From: Lentimicrobiaceae bacterium | GTDB lineage: Bacteria; Bacteroidota; Bacteroidia; Bacteroidales; JAGONC01 | Reading direction: 5' to 3' | NCBI GenBank assembly: GCA_017993235.1 | Contig: JAGONC010000023.1 | Coordinates: 1-51,434, forward strand | DNA length: 51,434 bases | Shown: positions 25,813-34,970 of the stretch, in pieces | Layout: each line of letters starts with the position of its first letter | How positions within the stretch are numbered: the stretch's first letter is position 1 | Made by a program: the position numbers and the translations under genes | Notes under the pieces: generated by a model | Databases searched by the model: none | Told to the model about the DNA's origin: nothing | The model's input: only the letters and a program-made list of their open reading frames with translations

Positions 25813-26634
25813 ATGACACAGCTGGAAGAAATCAACGATGCCAGCAATTTTCTACTGAGCAGAGGCTTTGGGAATCCGGAAATGGGTATCATCCTGGGAA
25901 CCGGACTGGGAGAATTATTGAAAGAGATCTCCATTGAACAATGTATTCCCTATGACCAGATCCCTCATTTCCCGGCAGCTTCTGTGGAGTTTCACAAGGG
26001 AGAACTGGTTTCAGGCCTGTTGAAAGGTAAACACATCCTTGCTATGCATGGCCGTTATCATTTTTACGAAGGATATTCGTTCCATCAGATCACGCTGCCG
26101 ATCCGCGTGATGAAGCTGCTGGGAATCAAATGCCTGGTGATAACCAGTGCATGCGGGGCTTTGAATCCGGAATTCAGCAAGGGAAGCCTGATGCTGATTG
26201 ACGATCATATCAATCTACTTCCCGGCAATCCATTGATCGGTCCCAACCTGGATGTTTTCGGACCCAGGTTTCCCGATATGAGTCAACCCTATACTGAATG
26301 GATGAATATTCGTCTGGCGGAGAGTGCCCGGCAGAGGAATATCCTTCTGCACAGGGGTGTGTATGTTGCCATGCCCGGGCCGATGCTTGAGACACCGGCC
26401 GAGTATCGTTATCTAAGAAAGATCGGTGCCGATGCGGTCGGGATGTCCACGGTCCCGGAAGTGATTGTTGCCAATCATATGGGTTTGCCCTGTGCAGCCA
26501 TCGGAGTCATCACCGATGAGTGCAATCCGGATGACCTGGAAAAGATCAATGTCCAGGACCTTCTGGACACAGCCCGAAAAACCGAGGCTGATCTCCTGAA
26601 TCTGGTCAGCGATTTTGTGGAATCCCTCGACTGA
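25813..26634 (+). CDS. punA: purine-nucleoside phosphorylase
   Basis: 273 residues, trimeric PNP class. Phosphate-binding GIILGTGLGEL (25-35) and HGRYHFYEGY (79-88, H83), ITSACGALNP, and the base-binding MPGPMLETPAEYR. VGMSTVPEV is the conserved MSTxxE-like ribose site with Val replacing one residue. VITDECNPDD has Asp where mammalian PNP has the purine-contacting Asn243 (VITN); I believe Bacteroidota homologues commonly have Asp here. Reaction: inosine or guanosine plus phosphate to base plus ribose-1-phosphate, in cytosolic purine salvage. It converges exactly with the LpxR-like gene: their stops abut at 26634/26635 with no spacer. Confidence 0.92.
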   Translation: MTQLEEINDASNFLLSRGFGNPEMGIILGTGLGELLKEISIEQCIPYDQIPHFPAASVEFHKGELVSGLLKGKHILAMHGRYHFYEGYSFHQITLPIRVMKLLGIKCLVITSACGALNPEFSKGSLMLIDDHINLLPGNPLIGPNLDVFGPRFPDMSQPYTEWMNIRLAESARQRNILLHRGVYVAMPGPMLETPAEYRYLRKIGADAVGMSTVPEVIVANHMGLPCAAIGVITDECNPDDLEKINVQDLLDTARKTEADLLNLVSDFVESLD

Positions 26635-27933
26635 TCAAAGGGTAAATGTCATGTTGCACCGCACCCATGCGTGCGGATCACATCCTTTGTATTCCGGAGA
26701 GAGCCAGGTGTATTCTGCAAGAACGGAAATCTGCCGGAACGATAAGACCAGTCCCAGGCAGTGATCAAAGGTGATACGCTTGATCTGGTCTGCTTTCAGG
26801 GTGTATTCATTCTCGCTGAACATGCCGCCCTGTAAGGTCGCATCATAACCAACCAGGGTGGTCTTGAAACGATAATAAAGAAAAAATTGGATCTTTCCGG
26901 ATGTGGGATTGATCTGACCCCAGGTTTCTTCAGCGATCTGATCCAGGCTGATCCGGTCATATTTCCCTGCGATCAGGTAAGGACCGATTCCGATCCTGTC
27001 ATACAACGTACCTGCATTGGCGTCGGCAAACGCACCGATCTCGAGGGATTTTCCTTTGATCAGCCCTGCCTCGGTATGAAAATGATAATCCAGAATAATA
27101 TCATTGCTTACCTGGTGCTGCCATCCGTTAATCTCCGAAAAGTGAATGACCTCTTGGATTTGTTTTCCAAGCGCAGCAGTACCAATGATCCCGGCATTGA
27201 ATCCGGATTGTTGCCGGTACCTTTTACCGAGGGAATTGGAAACTTTGAAGAATCCAAGATACAGGTAGGAAGAAAAAGGCCTGTCGCCCCGGGTGATGGA
27301 GTCAATATGCGGATCCCATGGAGTGTACATCCGGTGTACCAGGCTCAGTCCATAATAGTTTCTCGCCGGATGATATAAGGGGATCATGAGTTTGGTCATA
27401 AACGACCGGTTGAGCAGCGGATTAACCCAGTCGAACCGGATACCACTGGTATAGTAACGGTCAGTATTGGTAAAAATATCATTGTCAAAATCAATGCAGA
27501 AATACCCGTTGGGATTGACAAGGTACAGTCCCTCATTCAGGCTTTTTTCCAGTTCATTCCTTGAGGTTGGCGGTATGCGGTAGGAGCCGATATCCAATTC
27601 ATTTTCCAGGGATTTTAACCGCCGTATGGTTTGAATCCGTTCATGAATCTTTTCCTCACTGAATGCCTGGGAAGGTTCGATTGTTTTTGTTTTCTTTTTT
27701 TTGATCTTTCCCTTTGCAGGTGTATCCCCTCCTGAAGTGTGATGATTCGGAATCGTCACTGCAGTATCGGTCTCCGGGAGGTACCTGGAATCTGACAGGC
27801 CCTTTGAGGTACGGGTTTGTCGACTTTCGCCGGTCTCTCCGTTCCCGGAGGAATGGTTCCTGTCAGGGTGGCAGCAACCCGATGCAATAGACAGTCCAAT
27901 GATGAAAACAGATAAAATTATCGTTCTGTACAT
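26635..27933 (-). CDS. LpxR-like lipid A deacylase family (DUF2219) lipoprotein
   Basis: 432 residues. Lipoprotein signal with lipobox ASGC (Cys20), then a ~120-residue low-complexity linker rich in Lys and Thr (KGKIKKKKTKT). The LpxR/DUF2219 barrel starts near 140: FDNDIFTNTDRYYTSGIRFDW, where N151 and D152 match the catalytic Asn-Asp of Salmonella LpxR. It continues with LVHRMYTPWDP and DRPFSSYLYLG (217-227). Known role of LpxR: outer-membrane 3'-O-deacylation of lipid A. The N-terminal extension and lipid anchor are unusual for LpxR, which normally has a plain signal peptide. A -7 box lies 20 nt upstream. Confidence 0.82.
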   Translation of the reverse strand: MYRTIILSVFIIGLSIASGCCHPDRNHSSGNGETGESRQTRTSKGLSDSRYLPETDTAVTIPNHHTSGGDTPAKGKIKKKKTKTIEPSQAFSEEKIHERIQTIRRLKSLENELDIGSYRIPPTSRNELEKSLNEGLYLVNPNGYFCIDFDNDIFTNTDRYYTSGIRFDWVNPLLNRSFMTKLMIPLYHPARNYYGLSLVHRMYTPWDPHIDSITRGDRPFSSYLYLGFFKVSNSLGKRYRQQSGFNAGIIGTAALGKQIQEVIHFSEINGWQHQVSNDIILDYHFHTEAGLIKGKSLEIGAFADANAGTLYDRIGIGPYLIAGKYDRISLDQIAEETWGQINPTSGKIQFFLYYRFKTTLVGYDATLQGGMFSENEYTLKADQIKRITFDHCLGLVLSFRQISVLAEYTWLSPEYKGCDPHAWVRCNMTFTL

Positions 27934-27952
27934 TCCGGATCATTGATCTTTA

Positions 27953-27960
27953 CAAAATTA
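27953..27960 (-). promoter_or_regulatory. -7 promoter box TAATTTTG
   Basis: CAAAATTA on the + strand, reading towards the LpxR-like gene at 27933. Leader of roughly 12 nt. Confidence 0.45.
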
Positions 27961-28055
27961 ATCTAAACCAATGATTTTGGGGCGTCATCATTACAAAACA
28001 TATTCACGCAGAAGATATCCTGCAGACCGGATCCGGATTATAAGGCGAAAATTAT

Positions 28056-28088
28056 GGGATGACATCCTGTTACGGGGGAAGTCATCCC
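28056..28088 (-). terminator. hairpin downstream of rny
   Basis: Arms GGGATGAC (28056-28063) and GTCATCCC (28081-28088), 18-63 nt past the rny stop, followed in the rny direction by ATAATTTT. A plausible but weak rho-independent terminator. Confidence 0.4.
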
Positions 28089-28105
28089 TTCGATCCAAAA
28101 AAATC

Positions 28106-29644
28106 CTATTTCGCGTAGCTTACGGCTCTTGTTTCACGGATCACGGTGATCTTGATCTGTCCGGGGTAGGTCATTTCGTCCTGGATCTTGCGCGACAGAT
28201 CATAGGCGATCTGGTTGGCTTCATTGTCGGTCACTTTGTCGGCGCCAACGATGACCCGGAGTTCCCGTCCAGCTTGAATCGCATAGGTTTTAACAACACC
28301 AGGGTAGGACAGTGCCAGTTCTTCCAGGTGATTCAACCGCTGGATATAGGCTTCAACAACCTCACGGCGTGCGCCGGGGCGTGCTCCGGAGATCGCATCG
28401 CATACCTGTACGATCGGAGCGATGAGGGATTCCATTTCGACTTCATCGTGATGAGCTCCGATGGCGTTGGCGACCTCGGGTTTTTCCTTGAACTTCTCGG
28501 CCAACTTCATTCCAAGCAATGCATGTGGTAATTCAGGTTCATTATCCGGGACTTTACCGATATCGTGAAGCAATCCTGCCCGTTTGGCCAGCTTGGGATT
28601 CAATCCCAGTTCGGAGGCCATGGTAGCACACATGTTCGCCACCTCCTTGGAGTGCTGGAGCAGGTTCTGCCCGTAGGAACTGCGGAACTTCATCCGGCCG
28701 ATCATACGGATCAGCTCATGGTGGATGCCGTGGATGCCCAGATCAATGCAGGTTCGTTTCCCTGTTTCGATGATCTCCTGTTCGATCTGTTTTTTTGTTT
28801 TGGCTACCACTTCTTCGATCCGCGCGGGATGGATCCTGCCGTCGGAGACAAGTTTATGGAGCGAAAGGCGGGCGATCTCGCGGCGAACAGGATCAAAACC
28901 GGATAAAATGATGGCATCCGGTGAGTCATCAATGACGATCTCAACGCCGGTGAGTGCCTCCAGCGCGCGTATGTTTCTGCCTTCACGCCCGATGATGCGG
29001 CCTTTGATCTCATCGTTGTCAATATTAAAAACGGAAACGGTATTTTCCACCGATTGTTCCACCGCCGTCCGCTGGATGGACTCGATCACGATCTTTTTGG
29101 CTTCACGGTTGGCTGTCAGCTTGGCTTCATCCACGATGTCCTTGATGTGTGCCATCGCCTCAGCACGGGCCTCATCCTTGAGAGAATCCACCAACTGTGC
29201 CCTGGCCTCAGCGGCTGAAATTCCGGAAATAGCTTCCAGTTGCTCAATCTGCTTTTTTGCGGCCCTTTCAATTTCCTGCTGTTTTTTATTGATCAGTTCC
29301 AGCTGGGAAGTCAGATTGGCTTTCATGGTGCCCACTTCTTTCTGCTTGCGCTGCATCTCTTCCAGCTTTTGCGAAAAAAGTGTCTCTTTTTGTTTTAAAC
29401 GGTTTTCTCCTTTCTGAACGAGATTGTTCTTTTCCTGAATGAACTTTTCATGTTCGGCCTTAAGCTGGAGGAACTTCTCCTTGGCCTGCAGGATCTTGTC
29501 TTTCTTGATCATTTCCGCCTTTTCTTCCGATTCCCGCAAGATCCGTTCGCTTTTTTTCTCAACGGCTTTTCGTAAAAGGGTGCTGGTGATGAGGAAACCA
29601 ACAACCAACCCGGCAATCACTGCCAATATGTAATATATAATCAT
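28106..29644 (-). CDS. rny: ribonuclease Y
   Basis: 512 residues, standard length. N-terminal membrane anchor (1-24, [21 protein letters not shown]), long coiled coil (28-~190, E/K/Q-rich), KH domain with [10 protein letters not shown] (215-224), and HD phosphohydrolase domain with H331, H360-D361 (LLHDIGK) and [10 protein letters not shown]. The C-terminal part ends [19 protein letters not shown], as in all RNase Y. Known role: membrane-associated endoribonuclease that starts mRNA decay. Upstream on the same strand come a 6S-like RNA and zapA. The intact HD and KH motifs leave little doubt. Confidence 0.96.
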   Translation of the reverse strand: MIIYYILAVIAGLVVGFLITSTLLRKAVEKKSERILRESEEKAEMIKKDKILQAKEKFLQLKAEHEKFIQEKNNLVQKGENRLKQKETLFSQKLEEMQRKQKEVGTMKANLTSQLELINKKQQEIERAAKKQIEQLEAISGISAAEARAQLVDSLKDEARAEAMAHIKDIVDEAKLTANREAKKIVIESIQRTAVEQSVENTVSVFNIDNDEIKGRIIGREGRNIRALEALTGVEIVIDDSPDAIILSGFDPVRREIARLSLHKLVSDGRIHPARIEEVVAKTKKQIEQEIIETGKRTCIDLGIHGIHHELIRMIGRMKFRSSYGQNLLQHSKEVANMCATMASELGLNPKLAKRAGLLHDIGKVPDNEPELPHALLGMKLAEKFKEKPEVANAIGAHHDEVEMESLIAPIVQVCDAISGARPGARREVVEAYIQRLNHLEELALSYPGVVKTYAIQAGRELRVIVGADKVTDNEANQIAYDLSRKIQDEMTYPGQIKITVIRETRAVSYAK

Positions 29645-29718
29645 GGTTGTGTATATTAATTAATGTTGATAATCAGTGACCTATGACTAATCAGAAGCGA
29701 TTATCCTGCAATAGTCAT

Positions 29719-29930
29719 AAAAAAAAAACCCGCAAGTTATCCAACCGTTATAGTAAACCCCATTGTAGAATGGTTAGGGCAGCCTGGTCCATTGAACTTC
29801 AATCGTCCCTGTCTCTCGGCAGGAATCCCGGTAACACCGGTCACCAAAGCCTGTTCTCCGAACCAATGAGCATAAAGCCCTATTGGTTTTCATGTTGAGT
29901 TTACATACTGACTTGAATAAATGCGGGTAT
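29719..29930 (-). ncRNA. ssrS: 6S RNA candidate (ssrS, Bacteroidales-1 type)
   Basis: No protein is encoded between zapA and rny. On the minus strand the segment starts with ACCCGCA (29928-29922) and ends with the exactly complementary TGCGGGT (29734-29728), directly followed by a T-run (to 29719), i.e. a closing stem plus terminator. Inside, AGGGC/GCCCT and CATTG/CAATG pairs and a CCGGTGTTACCGG hairpin build one long, interrupted hairpin of about 200 nt, the shape of 6S RNA. Known: 6S RNA binds housekeeping RNA polymerase holoenzyme in stationary phase and is often next to zapA. GTTCTTTG at 29953-29946 is a near -7 box. The fold was judged by eye. Confidence 0.6.
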
Positions 29931-29967
29931 GTCGTCGGTCGTTTTCAAAGAACGTCTTGTCCAGTCT

Positions 29968-30252
29968 CTAAAATAGGTTGGTCAACACCTGATCAATTTC
30001 TGACAGTTTTTCAACTATCCCTGAATCCTGAGAATCCAGCCTGTTTTCATCATGGATGGCAGCAGCAGTAAAATGCAGCGCAACCATTGCCAGCAAATCC
30101 TGCTGGTCATTGAAAGCATAGATATCTGCATAGTCATTCATCAGTTCGTTGATCTTCCTTGCCGCTTTCCGTATGATCTCCTCATCCTTTTGTCGTATCT
30201 TCAGATTATATGGCCGATTGGCAAGGTTAACCGTTATCGGTATTTCCTCCAT
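29968..30252 (-). CDS. zapA: cell division protein ZapA
   Basis: 94 residues, full length. It begins IPITVNLANRPYNLKI, the beta-hairpin head of ZapA, followed by EEIIRKAARKINELMNDYADIY and DLLAMVALHFTAAAI, the long helices that form the tetramer coiled coil. Known role: cytoplasmic, binds and bundles FtsZ filaments at the division site. It follows a short coiled-coil protein (30276-30560) by 23 nt on the same strand, so they probably form an operon; downstream lies the 6S-like RNA. Confidence 0.88.
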   Translation of the reverse strand: MEEIPITVNLANRPYNLKIRQKDEEIIRKAARKINELMNDYADIYAFNDQQDLLAMVALHFTAAAIHDENRLDSQDSGIVEKLSEIDQVLTNLF

Positions 30253-30275
30253 AACTGGTTCCCGCGAAGGAACAT

Positions 30276-30560
30276 TTATTTATTTAAAAGACTGATACAT
30301 TTGTCAATTTCCCGTACGATCCCGCTTATTTGTTTTCTTGCCGAATCGATCCCCTGATTTCCAGCTGATGGATTAGCGGTGACCTGATTCAGCTTTTCTT
30401 CCAGCGTATGTATTGTATTTGTCTGTTGTTCGATTAAAGTTTTTAATTCCGTTTCGGATTGGGTCAATCGGGTATTTTCTGCTTTCAATTCCTCAAGTGT
30501 TTCTATTAATTTCCTTATTTTTAAATAAATACGGGAAATCAAACCGTCCACTTCTTTCAT
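30276..30560 (-). CDS. short coiled-coil protein upstream of zapA
   Basis: 94 residues from the ATG at 30560. A TTG start at 30584 would add eight residues but falls inside the -7 box (30582-30589) and is therefore rejected. Residues ~1-65 are a heptad-rich coiled coil (RKLIETLEELKAENTRLTQSETELKTLIEQQ, written here only as short runs: LIETLEELKAEN, TRLTQSETEL). The C-terminal part (ARKQISGIVREIDKCISLLNK) is a second helix. No enzyme motif. Size, coiled coil and position beside zapA suggest a ZapB-like division accessory protein; this is inference from context, not sequence identity. Confidence 0.75.
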   Translation of the reverse strand: MKEVDGLISRIYLKIRKLIETLEELKAENTRLTQSETELKTLIEQQTNTIHTLEEKLNQVTANPSAGNQGIDSARKQISGIVREIDKCISLLNK

Positions 30561-30581
30561 GAAAGCCTTTTTACCGTATTG

Positions 30582-30589
30582 CAAAGGTA
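30582..30589 (-). promoter_or_regulatory. -7 promoter box TACCTTTG
   Basis: CAAAGGTA on the + strand reads TACCTTTG towards the coiled-coil/zapA operon. Its position sets the start of the first gene at 30560, giving a leader of about 16 nt. Confidence 0.55.
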
Positions 30590-30697
30590 AATATTTTAAT
30601 GCGAATAACCAAAATTAATCATCCGGCAGGAAAAATTCCTGTCAGAACCGGGTCACAAAAAGGGACATTGCGGGATTAACGAGTATAGAAAATCATT

Positions 30698-31987
30698 ATG
30701 ACGGAAGAATTTTTGCAATACATCTGGAGGTACCAGCTGCTGAGCGGAAAACTCTCCACCACCTGTGGCGAGGAGATCATTGTGATTAAACCAGGTGTGC
30801 ATAACACGGATGAAGGACCTGATTTTTCGAATGCCCGAATTCGGATCGGTTCCACCCTGTGGGTCGGAAATGTGGAGGTTCATACGCGTTCTTCCGACTG
30901 GCAGCGGCACGGTCATGGAGAAAACCGGCGTTACGACAATATCATTCTTCACGTTGTAGGAGAGGATGACCGACCTGTCAGCAGAACCAGCCAGGAAATC
31001 ATTCCGACGTTGTGCATTCACAACAACGTTGACCTTTCATTGCTGGCGACCTACCAGGAACTCCGGCTTGCACGCCGCTGGATCCCCTGCGAGACCCTGA
31101 TCAATGCCGCTGGCACGCTTAAGATATTCAATATGCTCGACCGCGTAATGGCTGAACGTATGCAGCGCAAATCAGCCGCAATTGCCAACCTGCTGGAATC
31201 ATTGAATTTCAGTTGGGAAGAGGTGACCTATGTGCTGGTAGCCAGAAATTTCGGCGCCAGGATCAATGCGCAGGTTTTTGAATGGCTGGCCCGCTCGCTG
31301 CCCTATGTCCTTGTCCAACGATGCCGTGATGTCAGATTCCGTCTGGAAGCACTGCTGTTCGGACAGGCGGGCATGTTGCATGATCATTTTATTGACACCT
31401 ACGCCAAACAGCTTCGGGACGAATACCAGTTCCTGCAGAAGAAGTATCGACTGGCCCCATTACAGGATCATCTTTGGAATTTTTTGCGGCTGCGGCCCCC
31501 GGCTTTTCCGACCGTTCGCATCGCCCAGCTGGCTGACCTTTTCCACAGGCAGACCAGCCTGTTCAGCCAGATCCTGGAAGCGGGAAATAGGGAAGAGATG
31601 ATCTCCCTTTTTGATTCACAGGCATCTGATTACTGGGATAACCACTATATTTTCGACAGCTCTTCACACCGGAAAATTAAAAAACTCGGAATGGAAGCGG
31701 TGGAACTGATCGTCGTGAATGCTGCTGTACCATTGATCTTTGCCTATGGCCAGTATGCAAACCGACAGGAACTGAGCGACCATGCAATGGACCTGCTGCG
31801 GCAGCTAAAGGGGGAAAGAAATTCCATCGTACGGCGATGGGCTGACCTCGGTATTTCCGCAACTGACGCCTGGAATTCGCAGGCGTTGATCGAGCTGAAG
31901 GAAAATTACTGTGATCAGCGGAAATGTCTCCAATGTGTCATAGGAAAGGAAATCCTGTCGCATGACAGAACGCAACGGGCCCCATGA
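30698..31987 (+). CDS. DUF2851 family protein
   Basis: 429 residues, full length for this Bacteroidota family. Conserved N-terminal blocks: EEFLQYIWRYQLL, GEEIIVIKPGVHNTDEGPDFSNARI, GNVEVHTRSSDWQRHGH and YDNIILHVV. The spaced Asp/Glu residues in GPDF and GNVEVH...SDW look like a PD-(D/E)xK nuclease-type arrangement, but no activity is established to my knowledge. The C-terminus (DQRKCLQCVIGKEIL) has a CxxC. It overlaps the next gene by 4 nt (ATGA), so the two are translationally coupled; the partner is a helix-hairpin-helix DNA-binding protein, which hints at a DNA-related job (inference). Confidence 0.85.
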   Translation: MTEEFLQYIWRYQLLSGKLSTTCGEEIIVIKPGVHNTDEGPDFSNARIRIGSTLWVGNVEVHTRSSDWQRHGHGENRRYDNIILHVVGEDDRPVSRTSQEIIPTLCIHNNVDLSLLATYQELRLARRWIPCETLINAAGTLKIFNMLDRVMAERMQRKSAAIANLLESLNFSWEEVTYVLVARNFGARINAQVFEWLARSLPYVLVQRCRDVRFRLEALLFGQAGMLHDHFIDTYAKQLRDEYQFLQKKYRLAPLQDHLWNFLRLRPPAFPTVRIAQLADLFHRQTSLFSQILEAGNREEMISLFDSQASDYWDNHYIFDSSSHRKIKKLGMEAVELIVVNAAVPLIFAYGQYANRQELSDHAMDLLRQLKGERNSIVRRWADLGISATDAWNSQALIELKENYCDQRKCLQCVIGKEILSHDRTQRAP

Positions 31988-32706
31988 AACTATGGAATTC
32001 GGTAAAGGATTATTTCTCCTACACGGTGAAGGAGCAACGGGGCATATTTGTGCTAACGGTCCTGTTGCTGCTGCTGATCCTGGTCAGGACCGGACTGCCA
32101 CGGATGACGGCAGGAAAATCCTATGATTCCTCAGGGTTCGAAAGGCAATTCCAGTTACTTGCCTCCATGATCACCGACAGCCTGGCGGAGGATACCGTAA
32201 AAGTGTTGAGTCCTCAATATGAAAAAATACGGGTCACCCGGCCGGTAAACAGCCAGGAGCATTCAAGGATTGCACAAGCTCAGGGTAAAAGGGCTGCCCC
32301 ACAGGTGGTCGAACTCAATTCGGCTGATTCGCTTGCACTTGTACGCCTGCCGGGGATCGGTCCCGTGCTGGCCCGGCGCATTATGAAATACAGGGAGTCG
32401 CTTGGCGGTTTCCATGATTTAGCCCAGCTGAAAGAGATCTATGGCATGGATACGATAGCACTGAAAGCGATCATCCCCTACCTCAAGGTGGATGAAGCAG
32501 CGGTTCTGAAAATGGAGCTGAACGAGGCCACGTTCAAGGAATTGTTACACCATCCTTACCTTGAATATGAAGAGGTGAAACTCATCGTCAACTACCGGGA
32601 TCGTCACCATCCTCTGGATTCACTGGAGCAGCTTTACCAAATCAATGGCCTTGAACCGGGACTGATCCGTCGCATTCAGCCCTACCTGAAGCTTGGACCC
32701 GATTAA
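31984..32706 (+). CDS. helix-hairpin-helix (ComEA-like) membrane-anchored protein
   Basis: 240 residues. One transmembrane span at about 20-36 (GIFVLTVLLLLLILVRTGL), then a linker and tandem HhH modules: VELNSADSLALVRLPGIGPVLARRIMKYRESLGGF and a second, degenerate one, MELNEATFKELLHHPYLEYEEVKLIVNYR. Known family role: non-sequence-specific DNA binding, as in the competence receptor ComEA or the UvrC C-terminus. Anchored topology with DNA-binding modules outside suggests DNA uptake, but no comEC or type IV pilus genes are near. It overlaps the DUF2851 gene by 4 nt. Confidence 0.85.
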   Translation: MKLWNSVKDYFSYTVKEQRGIFVLTVLLLLLILVRTGLPRMTAGKSYDSSGFERQFQLLASMITDSLAEDTVKVLSPQYEKIRVTRPVNSQEHSRIAQAQGKRAAPQVVELNSADSLALVRLPGIGPVLARRIMKYRESLGGFHDLAQLKEIYGMDTIALKAIIPYLKVDEAAVLKMELNEATFKELLHHPYLEYEEVKLIVNYRDRHHPLDSLEQLYQINGLEPGLIRRIQPYLKLGPD

Positions 32707-32758
32707 CCATAAGGTATTGCTTTTCTTTTGAAGGCCGATCCGCATATTAATTCTTCCT

Positions 32759-32766
32759 TATATTTG
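32759..32766 (+). promoter_or_regulatory. -7 promoter box TATATTTG
   Basis: Exact consensus match 38 nt before the POT transporter ATG at 32805. Confidence 0.5.
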
Positions 32767-32804
32767 TCGACATTAATCATTTCGCTGAGAAAAATTTCCG
32801 TACC

Positions 32805-34250
32805 ATGAGCAATGTTACCCGTGTTTTCAGAAAGATACCCTCCACATACTGGTGGGCAAATGTCATGGAATTGTTTGAGCGTTGGGCCTGGTACGGTATG
32901 TTCATGGTGCTAGCCCTGTACCTGACCGGATCCAGGGAGACGGGAGCTTTGGGTTTTTCTCAGACACAAAAGGGACTGTTGATGGGTACGGTGGTCATGA
33001 CCCTTTATTTCCTTCCCGTAATCACAGGAGCCCTTGCCGATAAATTCGGTTTCAAAAAGGTGCTGGTCGTTGCCTATCTTATTCTTACCACCGGTTATTA
33101 CCTGATGGGACAGTTCACTTCCTACACCATGATGTTCATCGTCTTTTTCTATGTGGGACTGGGAGCCGGACTGTTCAAACCGGTCATACAGGCGACGGTG
33201 GCCAAGACCACCGATGCTGAGACCTCATCGATCGGCTTCGGGATTTTTTACATGATGGTGAATATCGGTGCTTTCATCGGGCCCCTGTTTGCGTCCGACC
33301 TCAGGCTGGCCAACTGGAAGTACGTCTTTTACATGTCATCAGGGATCATTCTGATCAACCTGCTGATCGTCCTGTTTTTTTACAGAGAGCCGGCCAGGGA
33401 AAAGAATACGGACACACTGGGAAAGTCGTTGCGTTTGGTGTTACAGAACATTGGATCGGCACTTTCGGATGTTAAATTTGTGGTCTTTCTTCTGATCATC
33501 ATCGGATTCTGGTCGATGTACAACCAGCTTTTCTACTCACTTCCGGTATTCATTGAGCAATGGGTCGATACCTCGGTGGTCTATAACGCAATTGCCTCTT
33601 TTTCTCCGGGCCTGGCCCGGGCCTTTGGTACGCCCGAGGGTACGATCGCACCTGAGCGGTTGACCAACATGGATGCTTTTTATATCGTCGTGTTTCAGAT
33701 CCTGGTATCTTCCTTTGTTATGCGTTTCAGGCCGCTAAAAGCAATGATGGGAGGGATCCTGATCTGTTCGATCGGTATCGGATTATGGTTTATCACGCAA
33801 AATGGACTTTATCTGTTCATTTCATTGTTGATATTCGGACTGGGAGAGATGGCAAGTTCTCCCAAGATCTCCGAATACATCGGACGCATAGCGCCAGGCG
33901 ACAAAGTGGCCCTGTACATGGGGTGCTCCTTCATTCCGCTTGCCGGAGGTAATTTTTTTGCTGGTCTGTTATCCGGCGGAGTGTACGAAGCCATGGCGGA
34001 TAAGATCTCTTTCCTGAAAGCGGAAGTGGCTGCCCGAGGACTCTCCATCCCCGACATCTCCGACACTTTTACGCAGAGTGATTATGTGCACAGGGCTGCT
34101 GAAATGATGGGCATGGATCAGCATGCACTGACGAATTACCTCTGGAATACGTATCATCCCTCACGGATCTGGGTGGTGTTCTCAGGAATTGGATTAGCAA
34201 CGGTCATAGCACTCTATCTGTACGACCGGTTGTGGCTGAGAAAAAAATAA
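32805..34250 (+). CDS. POT/PTR family proton-dependent oligopeptide transporter
   Basis: 481 residues with about 12-14 hydrophobic spans. Family blocks: NVMELFERWAWYGMFMVLALYL (the ExxER-like first helix, here ELFERWAWYG), LPVITGALADKFGFKKVL (the G-D-x-x-G/ADKxG loop) and a YMMVNIGAFIGPL helix that matches the PTR2 signature FYxxINxG. Known role: cytoplasmic-membrane symport of di- and tripeptides with protons. Residues ~245-285 (EQWVDTSVVYNAIASFSPG) form a longer extracytoplasmic loop common in Bacteroidota members. Monocistronic, with its own -7 box. Confidence 0.88.
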   Translation: MSNVTRVFRKIPSTYWWANVMELFERWAWYGMFMVLALYLTGSRETGALGFSQTQKGLLMGTVVMTLYFLPVITGALADKFGFKKVLVVAYLILTTGYYLMGQFTSYTMMFIVFFYVGLGAGLFKPVIQATVAKTTDAETSSIGFGIFYMMVNIGAFIGPLFASDLRLANWKYVFYMSSGIILINLLIVLFFYREPAREKNTDTLGKSLRLVLQNIGSALSDVKFVVFLLIIIGFWSMYNQLFYSLPVFIEQWVDTSVVYNAIASFSPGLARAFGTPEGTIAPERLTNMDAFYIVVFQILVSSFVMRFRPLKAMMGGILICSIGIGLWFITQNGLYLFISLLIFGLGEMASSPKISEYIGRIAPGDKVALYMGCSFIPLAGGNFFAGLLSGGVYEAMADKISFLKAEVAARGLSIPDISDTFTQSDYVHRAAEMMGMDQHALTNYLWNTYHPSRIWVVFSGIGLATVIALYLYDRLWLRKK

Positions 34251-34262
34251 GGATTACAGCTT

Positions 34263-34970
34263 TTATTCTTTGTAGGTATACCGGATTTCATAACCGGTGG
34301 AGTCATTTTCTCCATCCTGATCATGGTCATGATCATCATCATCATCATCATCATGGCTATTCTCTTCCTCTTCCTCCAGTTCCCATTCATATTTTTTTCG
34401 CTGAGGACCGCGTGCACGATAATAGATGGCCACGACCAGGCCCGCGAGCAAACCCATCAGGTGTGATTCCCAGGAAATGTTTTTTTCAGGCATAAAATTG
34501 GGGAAAATACCCCAGACCATACTGCCATAAAGAAAAACCACCAGAAGCGACAGTGCCATTAATTTACCATCCCTGCGGATCAGTCCGCTGAAAAATAAAA
34601 AGGCGGCCATGGCGTAAATGACCCCGCTGGCTCCAATATGATAGGCCTCCCTTCCGCCAAACCAAACCCAGATACCCGGGATGATGTACAAAAGGAGAAG
34701 CACCCGATAGGCGATCTCTCTGTAGAAATAAATGATACTGGTTCCCAGTACCAGCAGGGGTAGGGTGTTGGCAGCCAGATGCTTTACATCATTATGGATC
34801 AGGGGCGACAGGAGGATTCCGGGAAGCCCTTTAGGCTGAAGGGGATAGATACCTAAAAATCCCAGATCCATGGAAAAGATCAGCTCTGTTCCCTTGATTA
34901 TCCATAATAATATCACCAACAGGGAAGGAATGAAAATACTTTGTACCAGTTTATTCCGTTCGTCACTCAT
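34263..34970 (-). CDS. rhomboid family intramembrane serine protease with acidic/His tail
   Basis: 235 residues, six predicted spans. Catalytic dyad S115 in HIGASGVIYA (GxSG) and H170 in SWESHLMGLLAGLV; N68 in HLAANTLPLL is the likely oxyanion residue. This is a complete rhomboid fold. Residues 188-223 form a soluble tail: basic first (RGPQRKKYE), then a run of Glu, seven Asp, and alternating His/Asp encoded by an ATC/ATG trinucleotide tract (about 34317-34356). Such a tail could bind metal or simply be a slipped microsatellite (inference). The substrate is unknown. Convergent with the POT gene. Confidence 0.88.
   Translation of the reverse strand: MSDERNKLVQSIFIPSLLVILLWIIKGTELIFSMDLGFLGIYPLQPKGLPGILLSPLIHNDVKHLAANTLPLLVLGTSIIYFYREIAYRVLLLLYIIPGIWVWFGGREAYHIGASGVIYAMAAFLFFSGLIRRDGKLMALSLLVVFLYGSMVWGIFPNFMPEKNISWESHLMGLLAGLVVAIYYRARGPQRKKYEWELEEEEENSHDDDDDDDHDHDQDGENDSTGYEIRYTYKE

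Noticed and set aside
28725..29417. 230-aa serine-rich frame on the + strand
   Set aside because: Shadow of the RNase Y coiled coil and KH region; the composition is an artefact of antisense reading.
34317..34356. affinity-tag-like His run suggesting vector sequence
   Set aside because: The tract is read as Asp/His within an intact rhomboid gene and has no vector context.
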